Source: Nocardia sienata NBRC 100364
GTDB lineage: Bacteria > Actinomycetota > Actinomycetes > Mycobacteriales > Mycobacteriaceae
NCBI RefSeq assembly: GCF_001613205.1
Contig: NZ_BDBX01000033.1
Coordinates: 62,001-126,000 of the forward strand
Direction of reading: 5' to 3'
DNA: 64,000 nt
Positions 35,785 through 45,468 of the stretch are shown here, one piece after another (positions within the stretch are counted from its first letter, which is position 1; every line of letters begins with the position of its first letter). The notes beneath the pieces are model-generated. The model made no database searches, had not been told where the DNA came from, and saw nothing but the letters and a program-made list of their open reading frames with translations. The position numbers and the translations under genes were made by a program.

Positions 35785-36450
35785 GTGACCCACTCCCAGC
35801 CCACCCGCCGGACCGCCCCCGGTACCGCCGTCGCGGATGCCGTCCGCGAGGACATCCTCGCCGGCCGGCTCTCCCCCGGCGACCGGTTGCGCGAAGTGGA
35901 TCTGGCCGAGCGTTTCGGGGTCTCCCGGGTCCCCGTACGCGAGGCACTGTCGCAGTTGCAGAGCGAAGGTTTCGTCACGCTGGTGCGGTATCGCGGGGCG
36001 ACTGTATCGGCGCCGTCGGGATCGGCGGCACGGGAGTTGGTGCAGATCCGGCGGGGGCTCGAGGTGCTGGCGGCGCAGCTGGCCGCGCGCGCGAAGGGCG
36101 GGCCGGTGGCCGAAGAGCTGGCGCGGGTGGTGGAGTTGGGCCGCTCGGCGGATCTCAGTCAGGCGCACGAGGAGTTGCCGCCGCTGATCCTGCGGTTCCA
36201 CACCCTGGTCGCCGAGGCGTCGGGTAATCAGCAGCTGGGGGCCATGCTGGAGCAGATCCTGGAGCGGGTTTCCTGGATTTTCGGGCAGCGGTTGGAGAGC
36301 CGCACGCATATCTCGTGGAGTGACCACGCGGCGATTGCGCAGGCGATCCTCAACGGGTCGCCGGTGCAGGCGGGGTACCTGATGGACGAGCACATCGGGC
36401 GGGACGAGGAGTTGCTCGCCGATATGGACGCCGAGGCGACGCCGGACTGA
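35785..36450 (+). CDS. GntR/FadR-family regulator of the ring-opening operon
   Basis: The 221-residue protein has a GntR winged helix (about residues 12-75; GDRLREVDLAERFGVSRVPV, REALSQLQSEGFV) and an all-helical FCD effector domain (about 85-210) with metal-type His residues (RFHTLVAEAS, ISWSDHAAIA, YLMDEHI). GTG 35785 begins the conserved part. It lies upstream of the catabolic operon in the same direction, with two TTGTATACAA sites between them, so it probably represses that operon until a pyrimidine- or s-triazine-derived effector binds. Confidence 0.85.
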   Translation: MTHSQPTRRTAPGTAVADAVREDILAGRLSPGDRLREVDLAERFGVSRVPVREALSQLQSEGFVTLVRYRGATVSAPSGSAARELVQIRRGLEVLAAQLAARAKGGPVAEELARVVELGRSADLSQAHEELPPLILRFHTLVAEASGNQQLGAMLEQILERVSWIFGQRLESRTHISWSDHAAIAQAILNGSPVQAGYLMDEHIGRDEELLADMDAEATPD

Positions 36451-36597
36451 GGCGAGCGCCGGGCCTCCGGCCGGGTGATCGCCCGGTGACCGGAGGCGGC
36501 CGAGAAGGGGTGTGGTGCAACTGGCCGGTCCACCGCAGACCCCCCGCTTTCCTCCTCGGGTACCGAACGGCAGACCGATCGGTACGAATGACAAGGT

Positions 36598-36607
36598 TTG
36601 TATACAA
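36598..36607. promoter_or_regulatory. GntR-type operator 1 (TTGTATACAA)
   Basis: Perfect 10-bp palindrome in the context GTTTGTATACAAGAA. FadR-subfamily operators have this TTGTATACAA form. Confidence 0.7.
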
Positions 36608-36681
36608 GAATTACGCCACCATCGCGTGATCTTGCATAGTTCACAACCCTGGAACCTCGAGCAACATCAGCGAAACAGTAT

Positions 36682-36691
36682 TTGTATACAA
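36682..36691. promoter_or_regulatory. GntR-type operator 2 (TTGTATACAA)
   Basis: The same palindrome in the context ATTTGTATACAAATT, symmetric over 14 bp, 41 bp before the NCS2 permease start. Confidence 0.75.
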
Positions 36692-36732
36692 ATTCTGGTG
36701 TTGCTTGTTTCTTCTGCCCGAGGCCAGGTCCC

Positions 36733-37911
36733 ATGTCCACAGACGCTGCCCCGACTCAGTCGCCGCCGCTGGCTCCACCCGCTCGCCTACCGTTCTGGCG
36801 CACGTCGCTTTTCGGCATCCAGCATGTGCTGGTCATGTACACCGGCTGCGTCGCGGTCCCGCTGGTCTTCGGCGCGGCCCTGGGACTGGACACCTCCACC
36901 ATCGCGACCCTGGTGAACGCCGACCTGCTGGTCGCCGGGGTCATCACCCTCGTGCAAGCGCTCGGTATCGGGAAGCTGCTCGGGGCCCGGATGCCGGTGG
37001 TGGCGGGGGCCTCGTTCACGGCGGTGACGCCGATGATCCTGATCGGCAAGGCCGTCTCCATGACCTTCGGTGACGAACCGGCGGGTGGCGCGCCGCTGGC
37101 GCTGGCCCTCGGGGTGGTCGTGATGATCATCGTGCTGATGCGTTACGGCCGGGGTCTCGTCGCGCAGTCCGCGGTCCTGATCGCGCTGGTGCCGGGCACG
37201 CTCGCGGCCGCCGCACTCTCGCTCACCGATTTCAGTGCCGTCGGCAGCGCCGCCTGGTTCGGCCTGCCCGACCCGTTCCTGTTCGGCACCCCCACCTTCC
37301 CGATCGCCGGAATCATCTCCATGTGTCTGGTGATGCTGGTGATCTTCACCGAATCCACCGCCTACCTCATGGCCACCGCCGACCATCTCGGCCGCCCGCT
37401 GGAACCGAACCGGCTCGCCCGCGCCCTGGGCGCCGACGGCGCCTCGGCGGTTCTGGGCGGCTTCCTGACCTCGTTCCCGGACACGATCTTCGCGCAGAAC
37501 GTGAGCCTGGTGCGGATGACCGGGGTGTCGAGCCGCCGGGCCGTCGCCGTCGCGGGTGGTCTGCTGGTGGCACTCGGACTGGTGCCGAAGATGGGCGAGG
37601 TCGTCGCCAATCTGCCGGGTGCGGTGATCGGTTCGGTGAGCCTGGTCATGTTCGCGACCGTCGCCGGAGTCGGCATCGCCACGCTGGCGCGGGTCGACTA
37701 TTCGCGCAACGACAACCTGCTCGTGGTCTCGCTGGCCATGGGTATCGGCATGATCCCGGTGGTCGCGCCGGAGGTCTACGAGGGGCTCCCGTCCTCGGTC
37801 CGGATCATCGCCGGTGGCGCGATCACCAGCACGGTCATCGTGGCGTTCGTCCTCAACCTCGTCTTCAACCACCTCACCCCCGCCCGCACCCCGAAGGAGA
37901 ACGCCGCATGA
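36733..37911 (+). CDS. NCS2 family nucleobase permease
   Basis: The 392-residue membrane protein has about 12-14 hydrophobic segments and NCS2 features: FGIQHVLVMYTGCVAVPLVF at helix 1, the VVAGASFTAV half-helix region, and VIFTESTAYLMATADHL carrying the substrate-contacting Glu of helix 8. NCS2 carriers import uracil, xanthine or urate by proton symport. ATG 36733 is used; an upstream in-frame ATG at 36682 falls in the operator. Its stop overlaps the next start. A barbiturate, uracil-like or cyanuric acid substrate is inferred from the operon. Confidence 0.8.
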   Translation: MSTDAAPTQSPPLAPPARLPFWRTSLFGIQHVLVMYTGCVAVPLVFGAALGLDTSTIATLVNADLLVAGVITLVQALGIGKLLGARMPVVAGASFTAVTPMILIGKAVSMTFGDEPAGGAPLALALGVVVMIIVLMRYGRGLVAQSAVLIALVPGTLAAAALSLTDFSAVGSAAWFGLPDPFLFGTPTFPIAGIISMCLVMLVIFTESTAYLMATADHLGRPLEPNRLARALGADGASAVLGGFLTSFPDTIFAQNVSLVRMTGVSSRRAVAVAGGLLVALGLVPKMGEVVANLPGAVIGSVSLVMFATVAGVGIATLARVDYSRNDNLLVVSLAMGIGMIPVVAPEVYEGLPSSVRIIAGGAITSTVIVAFVLNLVFNHLTPARTPKENAA

Positions 37912-38966
37912 CCGGCATCGCCCTGCTGACCGTGCCCACCACAGATCCCGGCGACACCCGGCCCTTCGAGGTACTGACCGAGACCGGTTTCCGCGCCGAC
38001 GATCTCGTCTCGGTGATCGGCAAAACCGAAGGCAACGGTTGCGTCAACGATTTCAGCCGTACCCTGGCCACCGCCGTCTGGGAGCCCCGGATCCCGGACG
38101 CCGCCGTCACCGTGTTCTCCGGCGGCACCGAGGGGGTGCTCAGCCCGCACGTGAACATGTTCGTCCGCGACGAGCGCCGCCACGGCGGGTTCGATCGCGG
38201 CCTGGTCGCCGCGGCCCGCCGCAGCCGGGTCCTGGACCCCGGCGAAATCGGCCGGGCCGAGCAGGTCGATACGGTCACCGACACCGTGGGCAAACTGCTC
38301 GCCGAGCTCGGTGTCACCGCCGCCGATGTCCATCTCGTGCTGGTGAAATGCCCGCTACTCACCTCCGACAAGATCACCGCGCTGCACGCCGCGGGGCGGA
38401 CGCCGGTCGCCACCGACACCTACGCGTCGATGGGCTGGTCGCGGGCGGCGAGTTCGCTGGGTATCGCGGTCGCGCTGGGTGAATGCGATCGGGAGACCGC
38501 GCTGCGCGCCCTGGCCGGCGTGGCCGATGTCTGGTCGGCCCGGGCCTCCGCCAGCGCGGGCGCCGAACTCGACGACTGCCATGTGCTGGTGGTCGCCGAG
38601 AGCCCCACCGCGGCCAACCCGTTGCGCGCACTGCACGGGCAGATGGCCGACGCGATCGATCTGGCCTCGGTGCAGCGGCTGCTCGCGCAGGTCGCGGCGG
38701 CAGGTGGCACCGTGCGACAGATCTTCGCCAAGGCCGAAGCCGATCCGAGCGGTTCGGTCCGCGGGCTGCGCCACACCATGCTCACCGACTCCGATATCAA
38801 CGCCACCCGGCATGCCCGCGGCGCCGTCGGCGGCCTGCTGGCGGCGCTCAAGGGCGACGGCGCGGTCTACGTCTCGGGTGGCGCCGAACACCAGGGTCCA
38901 CCGGGCGGCGGCAGCGTCACCGTGATCTACGAACTCCCCACCCCCGAAGGGACAGGTGCGCCATGA
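37908..38966 (+). CDS. Cyanuric acid hydrolase / barbiturase family enzyme
   Basis: The 352-residue protein has the three-fold repeated fold of AtzD/barbiturase with the hallmark Ser loops: FSGGTEGVLSPH (about residue 67), VVAESPTAANP (about 225) and VSGGAEHQGPPGGGSV (about 324), plus the Lys-containing HLVLVKCPLL. These enzymes open cyanuric acid to carboxybiuret or barbiturate to ureidomalonate. Substrate cannot be settled from motifs. A biuret-hydrolase-like gene downstream favours cyanuric acid, while two nucleobase permeases also fit barbiturate. Both ends overlap neighbours by ATGA. Confidence 0.8.
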   Translation: MTGIALLTVPTTDPGDTRPFEVLTETGFRADDLVSVIGKTEGNGCVNDFSRTLATAVWEPRIPDAAVTVFSGGTEGVLSPHVNMFVRDERRHGGFDRGLVAAARRSRVLDPGEIGRAEQVDTVTDTVGKLLAELGVTAADVHLVLVKCPLLTSDKITALHAAGRTPVATDTYASMGWSRAASSLGIAVALGECDRETALRALAGVADVWSARASASAGAELDDCHVLVVAESPTAANPLRALHGQMADAIDLASVQRLLAQVAAAGGTVRQIFAKAEADPSGSVRGLRHTMLTDSDINATRHARGAVGGLLAALKGDGAVYVSGGAEHQGPPGGGSVTVIYELPTPEGTGAP

Positions 38967-40276
38967 CCACCACGACGCTGACCGAACCCGAGAAGAACTG
39001 GGAGCTAGAGGAGTTCGAGAACGTGCCGGTGCCTGCCGACCGGCGGCGCGGCCTGGGCTCGGTCTCCGCGGTCTGGTTCGGTTTCCCGATGGTGCTGACC
39101 TGCGCCATCTTCGGCGGACTGATCGTCTACGCGCTCGGCTTCTGGCTCGGGCTGCTCGCCATCGCGGTGGGCAATATCTGCATGATGCTCTACGTCGGCG
39201 CGCTGAGCGTGCTCGCCGGACGCACCGGGAAGAACTTCGCGCTGTCGGCCGCCGAAACCTTCGGTAAAGCCGGCGCTTTCCTTCCCTCGGCCTTCCTGGC
39301 GACCGTGGTGATCGGCTGGTTCGCCTTCCAGACCGGTATGACCGGCGCGATTCTGCACGACACCCTCGGCTGGCACGAACAGTTCACCGCGCTCGCCGCC
39401 GGGCTCGGCTTCATCGCGGTGACCCTGCTCGGTATCCGGGCGCTGTCGGCGATCGGAATGATCGCGGCGCCGGTGTACATCGTGCTGGGGCTGGTCGCGA
39501 TCGGGCTCGCGGTCGCCGACGGCGGTGGTTCGCCCACGTCCTATCAGGGGCAGGCCGGCGCGGCGGCGATGAGTTTCGGCGCGGCGGTGACCCTGGTCAT
39601 CGCCTCCTTCATCGACTCCGGCACCATGACCGCCGATTTCACCCGCTGGTCCCGCAATGGCCGCGAAGCCTTCCTGGCCGCGGCCTCGGCCTTCCCGGTG
39701 GGTAATTCGATCGCCCTGGTGATCGGCGGACTCGTGGTCGCCCTCGGCGGCAGCGCCGATCCCGCCGCCGACGGCGGGAACTTCCTCGGGCTCCTCGTCG
39801 ACCACGGGGGCCTGCTGGTCCCGCTGGCCGTGGCGTTCGTATTCATCAACCTGGGTTCGGTCTGCGCGCACTGCCTCTACAACGGCGCGGTCGGCTGGAG
39901 CCAGCTCTCCGGCGGCCGGATGCGGCGGCTGACCCTCGTCCTGGGCGCGGTCGGCGTGGTGCTGGCGGTGGCGGGCATCTGGTCGTATTTCGAACAGTGG
40001 CTCAACCTGCTGGGTGTGATCGTGCCGCCGATCGGCGCCGTGGTCATCCTCGATCAGCTGGTCCTGCCCCCGTTCGGTCTCGGTCCGCGCGACCGCCGCG
40101 CCCGCTGGCACCTGCCGGCGTTCACCGCCTGGGCCGGCGGCGCGGTCGCCGCCCTGCTCACTCATCGACTCGCCCCGTGGCTGTCGGACGCCGTCATCGG
40201 TTTCGCCGCCGCCGCATTGGTTCTCACCCTGGGCGCGGCCCTCACCGCGCGACGCGACAAGGAGCTCACCGCATGA
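38963..40276 (+). CDS. NCS1 family permease (CodB-like)
   Basis: The 437-residue protein has about twelve hydrophobic segments and a charged N-terminal tail ending [20 protein letters not shown], typical of CodB-type cytosine/purine permeases. [20 protein letters not shown] in the middle corresponds to the substrate and cation region of NCS1 carriers. It is coupled by ATGA overlaps to the genes on both sides. A second carrier in one operon suggests that two related substrates, or a substrate and a product, are moved. Confidence 0.8.
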   Translation: MTTTTLTEPEKNWELEEFENVPVPADRRRGLGSVSAVWFGFPMVLTCAIFGGLIVYALGFWLGLLAIAVGNICMMLYVGALSVLAGRTGKNFALSAAETFGKAGAFLPSAFLATVVIGWFAFQTGMTGAILHDTLGWHEQFTALAAGLGFIAVTLLGIRALSAIGMIAAPVYIVLGLVAIGLAVADGGGSPTSYQGQAGAAAMSFGAAVTLVIASFIDSGTMTADFTRWSRNGREAFLAAASAFPVGNSIALVIGGLVVALGGSADPAADGGNFLGLLVDHGGLLVPLAVAFVFINLGSVCAHCLYNGAVGWSQLSGGRMRRLTLVLGAVGVVLAVAGIWSYFEQWLNLLGVIVPPIGAVVILDQLVLPPFGLGPRDRRARWHLPAFTAWAGGAVAALLTHRLAPWLSDAVIGFAAAALVLTLGAALTARRDKELTA

Positions 40277-40974
40277 CCCCGACAACCGTGGACGCCACCC
40301 CCTACACCTGGCCATTCGACGGCCCGATCGACCCGGCGCGCACCGCGCTGCTGCTCATCGACTGGCAGACCGATTTCTGCGGACCCGGCGGCTACGTCGA
40401 CCAGATGGGCTACGAGCTGTCCCTCACCCGGGCCGGCCTGGAACCCACTGCCCGCGTCCTGGCCGCCGCCCGCGAACTCGGTCTCACGGTGATCCACACC
40501 CGCGAAGGCCACCGCCCCGACCTCTCCGATCTCCCCGCCAACAAGCGCTGGCGGTCCGCGCAGGTCGGTGCGGAGATCGGCAGTGTGGGCCCGTGCGGGC
40601 GGATCCTGGTGCGCGGTGAGCCCGGGTGGGAGATCGTGCCCGAGGTCGCGCCGATCCCCGGGGAACCGGTCGTCGACAAGCCCGGCAAGGGCGCGTTCTA
40701 CGCCACCGATCTCGACCTGCTGCTGCGCGGCGCCGGGATCACCCACATCATCCTCACCGGTATCACCACCGATGTCTGCGTGCACACCACCATGCGCGAG
40801 GCCAACGACCGCGGCTACGAATGCCTGATCCTCTCCGACTGCACCGGGGCCACCGAACGCAAACACCATGAGGCGGCGTTGAGCATGGTCACCATGCAGG
40901 GCGGCATCTTCGGCGCGGTCGCCACCTCCGATCAGTTGCTGGCCGCCCTCGGGAAGCAGTCCGTCACCGCATGA
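40273..40974 (+). CDS. biuH: Isochorismatase-family amidohydrolase, biuret hydrolase-like
   Basis: The 233-residue protein has the cysteine-hydrolase triad: Asp in [10 protein letters not shown], Lys in [10 protein letters not shown] and Cys in [17 protein letters not shown]. Stretches such as [18 protein letters not shown]-type sequence (about residues 75-94), [19 protein letters not shown] and [10 protein letters not shown] are those of BiuH, which hydrolyses biuret to allophanate. If the previous enzyme is barbiturase, a ureidomalonase-type role is the alternative. No allophanate hydrolase (AtzF) is in the window. Confidence 0.7.
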   Translation: MTPTTVDATPYTWPFDGPIDPARTALLLIDWQTDFCGPGGYVDQMGYELSLTRAGLEPTARVLAAARELGLTVIHTREGHRPDLSDLPANKRWRSAQVGAEIGSVGPCGRILVRGEPGWEIVPEVAPIPGEPVVDKPGKGAFYATDLDLLLRGAGITHIILTGITTDVCVHTTMREANDRGYECLILSDCTGATERKHHEAALSMVTMQGGIFGAVATSDQLLAALGKQSVTA

Positions 40975-41627
40975 GAGTCGTCCTGATCCACGGCGTGGCC
41001 ACCGACAGCCGGGTGTGGGCGGGCACGATCGCCGCTCTCGGCCCGGCCGCCGAGGTCTATGCCCCCGACCGTCCGCAGTCGGGTGATATGGACACCGAGA
41101 TCGCCGCCCTCGCGCCGCTGTGCGAGGCGGCGCTCGTGGTGGGGGTCAGCGGCGGTGCGACCCTGGGCCTGGAGCTGGCCGCCCGCGGTGTCGAATTCGC
41201 CGGGGCGCTGTTGCACGAACCGGCGGCCGGGTCGCTGGCGCCGGGCCTGCTGGACGAGGTTGCCCGGGCGTTCCGGCGGCAGGGGGTGGCCGGATTCGGC
41301 GCAGCTCTCTACGGTCCGAGCTGGACACCGGAGCTCACGACGGCCTCGCCTGACACCGTCGCCGGAGAACTCGCGATGTTCCGCGCGTTCGAACCCGGGC
41401 CGGTGGGCCGGGCGGCGGACCGGATCACGCTGACCGTGGGCCGGTCCTCGTCGCCGACCAGGCACCGATCCGTCCGCGATCTGGGCTCGGCCCTCGGCAT
41501 CGAGTGGCGGGTCCTTCCCGGCACCGGGCACGCGGCACACCTGGAGATCCCCGGGCAGTTGGCGCACTGGGTCCGGCGGCGTTGCGGCGCCGACCTCGGC
41601 TCGTACCGCCTGCCCCCTTTCCCGTAA
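40971..41627 (+). CDS. Small alpha/beta hydrolase of the ring-opening operon
   Basis: The 218-residue protein has [21 protein letters not shown] at the N-terminus, the nucleophile elbow [10 protein letters not shown] and the His motif [11 protein letters not shown]. The usual acid is not obvious: the strand 6 region reads [13 protein letters not shown]. It overlaps the BiuH-like stop by ATGA and ends the operon. A role on an open-chain urea or amide intermediate, as for RutD in uracil breakdown, is possible but unproven. Confidence 0.7.
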   Translation: MRVVLIHGVATDSRVWAGTIAALGPAAEVYAPDRPQSGDMDTEIAALAPLCEAALVVGVSGGATLGLELAARGVEFAGALLHEPAAGSLAPGLLDEVARAFRRQGVAGFGAALYGPSWTPELTTASPDTVAGELAMFRAFEPGPVGRAADRITLTVGRSSSPTRHRSVRDLGSALGIEWRVLPGTGHAAHLEIPGQLAHWVRRRCGADLGSYRLPPFP

Positions 41628-42103
41628 CCGGCGGTGAATGAAACGAATGGTCATACGATGTTTCTCCGTTTACGGCGGCGAGTCCGGTCCGACCGGACAG
41701 GGGCACGATTCCGTTTGTGCGCGCAGCACGAGAGCGCGCCGATGTTTCATGACGCCGGCCCATAGGCGAGGCCGCCGGGCCGCCTTACGATGACAATGCC
41801 AGGTCCGATCGGGCACGCGACGCGCTTCCTCGTTCGCGCTATGCCACCGGGGATTCGGCACCGATCGGAGTTCGAGATGCTGTGCGGTGGAGAGACACGA
41901 TGCCGGTGAAAGCCGTCGGCCGCTGAATCTTCCTTCGAACCCCCGCCGGTTCATTACACACCGAATCCATCGCGAAAGTACGACTCCCGAATGCACGTTC
42001 AGTTGTATCGCGCGCCCGGAAAAGGATGCTCGTCGGTCCACGGCTGCGCCGAAGGTTCCCCGACCGCCCTGCGGTGCCCGCCGCGCACCACTGCGAGGAG
42101 CGG
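41628..42103. other. Intergenic region after the ring-opening operon
   Basis: The 476 bp are less GC-rich than the neighbours. No convincing gene was found on either strand. GAGGAG at 42093-42098 is the ribosome site of the next gene. An inverted GTCCGGTC/GACCGGAC element near 41685-41700 may be a terminator for the operon. Confidence 0.4.
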
Positions 42104-42613
42104 GTGATCGTGCGGCCACAGCCCGGCTCGGGCACCTCGTGCCTGCCCACGGCCACCGAGTTGCTGTACGCGGTCGGCGGCCGGCGCGCCGAGGGGCCGG
42201 TGTGCAGCAACGCGTCGGCACTGTCGGAGTCCTATCGGCTCGAAGCGGGGCTCGCCGGAATCCGGCTGCAATCGCGCCGGCGGACGCTGATCGCCGAGAT
42301 CGACGCCTGGAGTTCGCGGCATCTGCCCGCACCGACCCCGGGTATTCGCGTCTACGAACGCACCCTCGGTGAACTGATCGATGTGATCGCCGCCGGCGCC
42401 GCTCGCGCGTTCCATCTGTTGCGGCACGACGATCCGTCCGGTGAGCTCATGCACTTCGAATGGACCCGCCTCGCGGAGTTGCAGCTCATCTACCGCGATC
42501 TGGTGCACGATATCGAGAGCGGCCGCTGCTGTCTCCCGAGCGAACAGCACCTGCGGGTGGTCGGCGAGCGGATGCCGTACCAGTTGCCCGTCGGCACAGG
42601 AGAGTCGAATTGA
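42104..42613 (+). CDS. DUF4254 domain protein
   Basis: The 169-residue helical protein resembles DUF4254 proteins of Nocardia: LIAEIDAWSSRHLPAP, a central LGELIDVIAAGAARAFHLL, and HFEWTRLAELQLIYRDLVHD followed by IESGRCCLP. These proteins are common in Nocardia and have no known activity. GTG 42104 has GAGGAG 5 bases upstream. The TGA overlaps the TTG start of the following hydrolase. Confidence 0.65.
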   Translation: MIVRPQPGSGTSCLPTATELLYAVGGRRAEGPVCSNASALSESYRLEAGLAGIRLQSRRRTLIAEIDAWSSRHLPAPTPGIRVYERTLGELIDVIAAGAARAFHLLRHDDPSGELMHFEWTRLAELQLIYRDLVHDIESGRCCLPSEQHLRVVGERMPYQLPVGTGESN

Positions 42614-43434
42614 GTGGAGTGGACCGGGATATTTCCACCGGACTGGGCACGCTCCACGTCCGGATCACCGGGGCGGGGCCGGCGATGCTGCTGTGGCCCA
42701 GCCTGCTGATGGACCACGCGCTCTGGGACGGCCAGGTCGCCTATTTCTCCGCGCGGTTCACCACCGTCGCCATCGACCCACCGGGCCACGGCGCGAGCAC
42801 CCCGCTGGACCGGCCGTTCACTTTCGGGGAATGCGCACAGGCCCTGCTCCAGGTGCTCGACACCCTCGAGATCGACCGCGCACACATCGTGGGTAATTCC
42901 TGGGGCGCCATGACCGGCACCACCTTCAGCGCGCTCTACCCGGAGCGGGTGCTGACGGCCGTCCTCATGAACGGCACCGCCTCACCGGCGGGGACACGGC
43001 AGCGCCTCGAATACGGCGCCCTGCTCGCACTCGCGCGCATGCTGGGTGGGTTCCGAGGACCGCTCGTGCACGCCGCGCTCTCCGCCTTCCTGGGTCCGGA
43101 GACGATGCGGAACCGGCCGGAGGTGGTCGAGCAGGTGCGGCGCACGGTGCGCGCCAACGATATCGGGTCGGCGGCGCACGCGGTGCGCAGCGTGGTCATC
43201 CGCCGTCCGGACCAGCGCGAACTCGCCGCCTCCATCCGCACACCCACACTGGTGGTCGGCGGCCGGCAGGATTCGACCTTCCCGCCCGTCGAGGTCGAAG
43301 AGATGGCGCGCGCCATCCCCGGTGCCGAGCTGTCGTTCGTGGAGGACGCCGCCCATCTGGTGGCCCTCGAAGTACCGGACGTGGTGAACGCCCTCATCGA
43401 CGACTTCCTCCGGCGCCACGCACCACACTGCTGA
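42610..43434 (+). CDS. Alpha/beta hydrolase
   Basis: The 274-residue protein is a complete alpha/beta hydrolase: AIDPPGHGAST, nucleophile elbow VGNSWGAMTG, acid in LVVGGRQDSTFPP and His in VEDAAHLVALE. TTG 42610 overlaps the DUF4254 stop and has AGGAGAG 5 bases upstream; GTG 42619 is an alternative. The family includes 3-oxoadipate enol-lactonase-like and other esterases. Substrate unknown. Confidence 0.8.
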   Translation: MSGVDRDISTGLGTLHVRITGAGPAMLLWPSLLMDHALWDGQVAYFSARFTTVAIDPPGHGASTPLDRPFTFGECAQALLQVLDTLEIDRAHIVGNSWGAMTGTTFSALYPERVLTAVLMNGTASPAGTRQRLEYGALLALARMLGGFRGPLVHAALSAFLGPETMRNRPEVVEQVRRTVRANDIGSAAHAVRSVVIRRPDQRELAASIRTPTLVVGGRQDSTFPPVEVEEMARAIPGAELSFVEDAAHLVALEVPDVVNALIDDFLRRHAPHC

Positions 43435-43562
43435 CCCCCGGGCGGGTTCGTCCTCGCACCTGCGGCCGAAGTTTCGACGAGTGGACGCCGTCGCTCGGCA
43501 CCCCGCGTGTCGGCGGCACGGGCGTTCCACGGCCGGCACGGCACGCCGCCGGCGTTCGAGGG

Positions 43563-44420
43563 TCATCGGCGGTCGGCCGTCCCGGTATTCGCGATGCGCC
43601 CGCGCTGGGCCTTGTGGATAAGCCCCCGCGCCGCCTCCCCTGTCACCGACTGCCCGGCCAGCGCATCGAACGCCCGCCCGTACACATCGATTTCGCGCGG
43701 CTGGGTGATGGTGAGCTCGGCGGCGGTCCCCTCGACCATGACCAGCCGGTTGTCGAACATGGCGAAATTCGTGGACACCACCAGCGCTTCGGCGGTGAAC
43801 GGAACGATTCCGATGGTCACGCGGGGCATACCGATGAGAGAGGACAACCGGTCGAGCTGGCCGATCATCACCGCATCGTCACCGACCGTGGTGTAGAGGG
43901 CCTGCTCGGCGATGAGGAAGTGGAACAGATGGTCGCGCTGGTACAGGATGCGCTGCCGTTCCATCCGCTTGGACACAGCGTTCTCGACATCGTCGGGGAT
44001 GCGGTGGAATTCGATCCCGCGGCGCAGTTTGGCGGCCGCGTACTCCGCTGTCTGGAGCAGCCCGGGCACGATCTGCGGCTGGAAATCACGGATATGGGTG
44101 GCCGCCGCCTCCAATTTCAGCGATTTCTGCTGTCGGCGACCGAGACCGGTGCCGAGGATCTTGCGCCACTCGAGGTAGGCCACCTCGATGGTGTTCGAGG
44201 TGGCCAGCAGGTCCGGTAGCTGGTCCTCGGCGCCGCAGTGGCGGCAGTACGCGCGGATATCGTCGGCGGAGGGTCTGATCCGGGCGAACTCGATCTTGCT
44301 CACTTTGGATTCGTGCCAGCCACAGAGCTGCGCGAGTCTGCGGTTGGTGAGGCCGGCCTGGCGCCGCAACTCCCGCAATCGTGCCCCGAGAGCTTCGCGC
44401 GCGTCGTGCACTTCGTTCAT
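43563..44420 (-). CDS. XRE-family regulator with DUF5753 domain
   Basis: The 285-residue protein has an XRE HTH at residues 10-70 (RRQAGLTNRRLAQLCGWHES, KVSKIEFARIRPS) and the DUF5753 ligand-type domain (about 90-275), including PQIVPGLLQTAEYA and ALYTTVGDDAVMIGQLDRL. Actinobacteria have many such regulators next to small genes, often linked to differentiation or antibiotic output. Its ATG overlaps the stop of the DUF6879 gene, so the three minus-strand genes 45248-43563 form one unit. Confidence 0.85.
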   Translation of the reverse strand: MNEVHDAREALGARLRELRRQAGLTNRRLAQLCGWHESKVSKIEFARIRPSADDIRAYCRHCGAEDQLPDLLATSNTIEVAYLEWRKILGTGLGRRQQKSLKLEAAATHIRDFQPQIVPGLLQTAEYAAAKLRRGIEFHRIPDDVENAVSKRMERQRILYQRDHLFHFLIAEQALYTTVGDDAVMIGQLDRLSSLIGMPRVTIGIVPFTAEALVVSTNFAMFDNRLVMVEGTAAELTITQPREIDVYGRAFDALAGQSVTGEAARGLIHKAQRGRIANTGTADRR

Positions 44421-44938
44421 CTGTCGACATATTCCGTGTAGGGCGTTGCCATGTCCCAGAGCCGGTGCTTCACGCGCCGGGCGTACTGGATGATCCCCCG
44501 GTCGGTCGTCACCGCGAGACCGGCGGGTTTGCTGTGCTCGTCGACCAGGTTGTAGACAACGCGATCGTCATCGATCAGCCACCAGTCGTCCGAGGGCACG
44601 TCGCCGGCCAGATGCCGCGGGACGTACCGGATATCCTCGCCCGCGTCGGTATTGGTGCCGGTCACCGAGAGCAACCAGCGGTGATAGTCGCTGTGCGGCA
44701 CCGACACCACGCGGACCCTCCGTACCGTGACGCCCCGGCCGGTCGTCTCCCGGATCAGCGTGTTCCACCGCGTCTTCTGATCGTCCGGTAGCGCGGGCCG
44801 GCCGTCCAGGAAGCGACCGAGCCGGCCGGTTTCGGCCGGGACGGCGTAGACGTCGCGGACTTCGAGATGGAATGCCTCGGAGACGCATTCGCGGAAGAGC
44901 GCGGTCCAGTCCGGCGGCTCATGCGGAAGATAGCGCAC
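44417..44938 (-). CDS. DUF6879-type protein
   Basis: The 173-residue protein shows the pattern seen beside XRE-DUF5753 genes: LFRECVSEAFHLEVRDVYAV near the start, VRRVRVVSVPHSDYHRWLLS in the middle and DDWWLIDDDRVVYNLVDEHS near the end. GTG 44938 was chosen because the family begins here; a longer frame to 45451 runs through the upstream gene. Function unknown. It overlaps the upstream gene by 20 bp and the regulator by 4 bp. Confidence 0.65.
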   Translation of the reverse strand: MRYLPHEPPDWTALFRECVSEAFHLEVRDVYAVPAETGRLGRFLDGRPALPDDQKTRWNTLIRETTGRGVTVRRVRVVSVPHSDYHRWLLSVTGTNTDAGEDIRYVPRHLAGDVPSDDWWLIDDDRVVYNLVDEHSKPAGLAVTTDRGIIQYARRVKHRLWDMATPYTEYVDR

Positions 44939-45248
44939 CGTAGAACGTCCTTCTGGTCTTCGGGACCTCGATCGCGACCTCGTCGGGTGCCAGATCGAGC
45001 TGCTCCAAGATCTCACGCTCGGCGACCGGACGGCCGGCGAGTGTGAACGTTCCCCGGCCGGTATCCTGCATGGGCGCGCCGATGAAGGTGTCGGGTTCGG
45101 CGTAACCGAGCAGTAGATGCGGGATCTCGACGGTCGCCGGTCTGTCCGTCTCCCATCCCTGCACCAGATAGCTTCCCTGATCGGTCGTGTACAGACTGGG
45201 GCATCCACCGAGATCCGAGCCCCCCTTACCGAGAAACCGCAGACGCAT
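44919..45248 (-). CDS. Small conserved-type protein of the XRE module
   Basis: The 109-residue protein begins MRLRFLGKGGSDLGGCPSLY and has a beta-rich look (GSYLVQGWETDRPATVEIPH, LLLGYAEPDTFIG) with a short helical C-terminus. It opens the three-gene unit with DUF6879 and XRE-DUF5753 proteins. No enzyme motif is seen. Actinobacterial XRE-DUF5753 genes usually travel with small partners of this size. Confidence 0.55.
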   Translation of the reverse strand: MRLRFLGKGGSDLGGCPSLYTTDQGSYLVQGWETDRPATVEIPHLLLGYAEPDTFIGAPMQDTGRGTFTLAGRPVAEREILEQLDLAPDEVAIEVPKTRRTFYGALSSA

Positions 45249-45468
45249 ACTTCAACCCCTGTTCGATGGTTAGCACGAGTTTTCCCGCACTCCGTACATG
45301 ATGCACTTCTCCGCTGTGACGGGGAAAAGAGCGCAGCGTAGTTGTGCAAACTTGTGCTCACTGCTCGCCATGATCGGTCTGGACTCCTTAACGTCGAATC
45401 AACCGTCGCGCCCGATAACCGTGCCGGGAACCAGTTGTGCGGGTGGGCCATACGACCAAGGGGTGAGC

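Larger units (their letters stand above)
36451..36732. promoter_or_regulatory. Control region of the ring-opening operon
   Basis: This 282-bp region separates gntR from the NCS2 gene. Its right half is clearly AT-richer and holds both GntR-type palindromes, 84 bp apart (eight helical turns), which suits looping or cooperative repression. The permease ATG at 36733 lies 41 bp after the second site. Confidence 0.6.
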
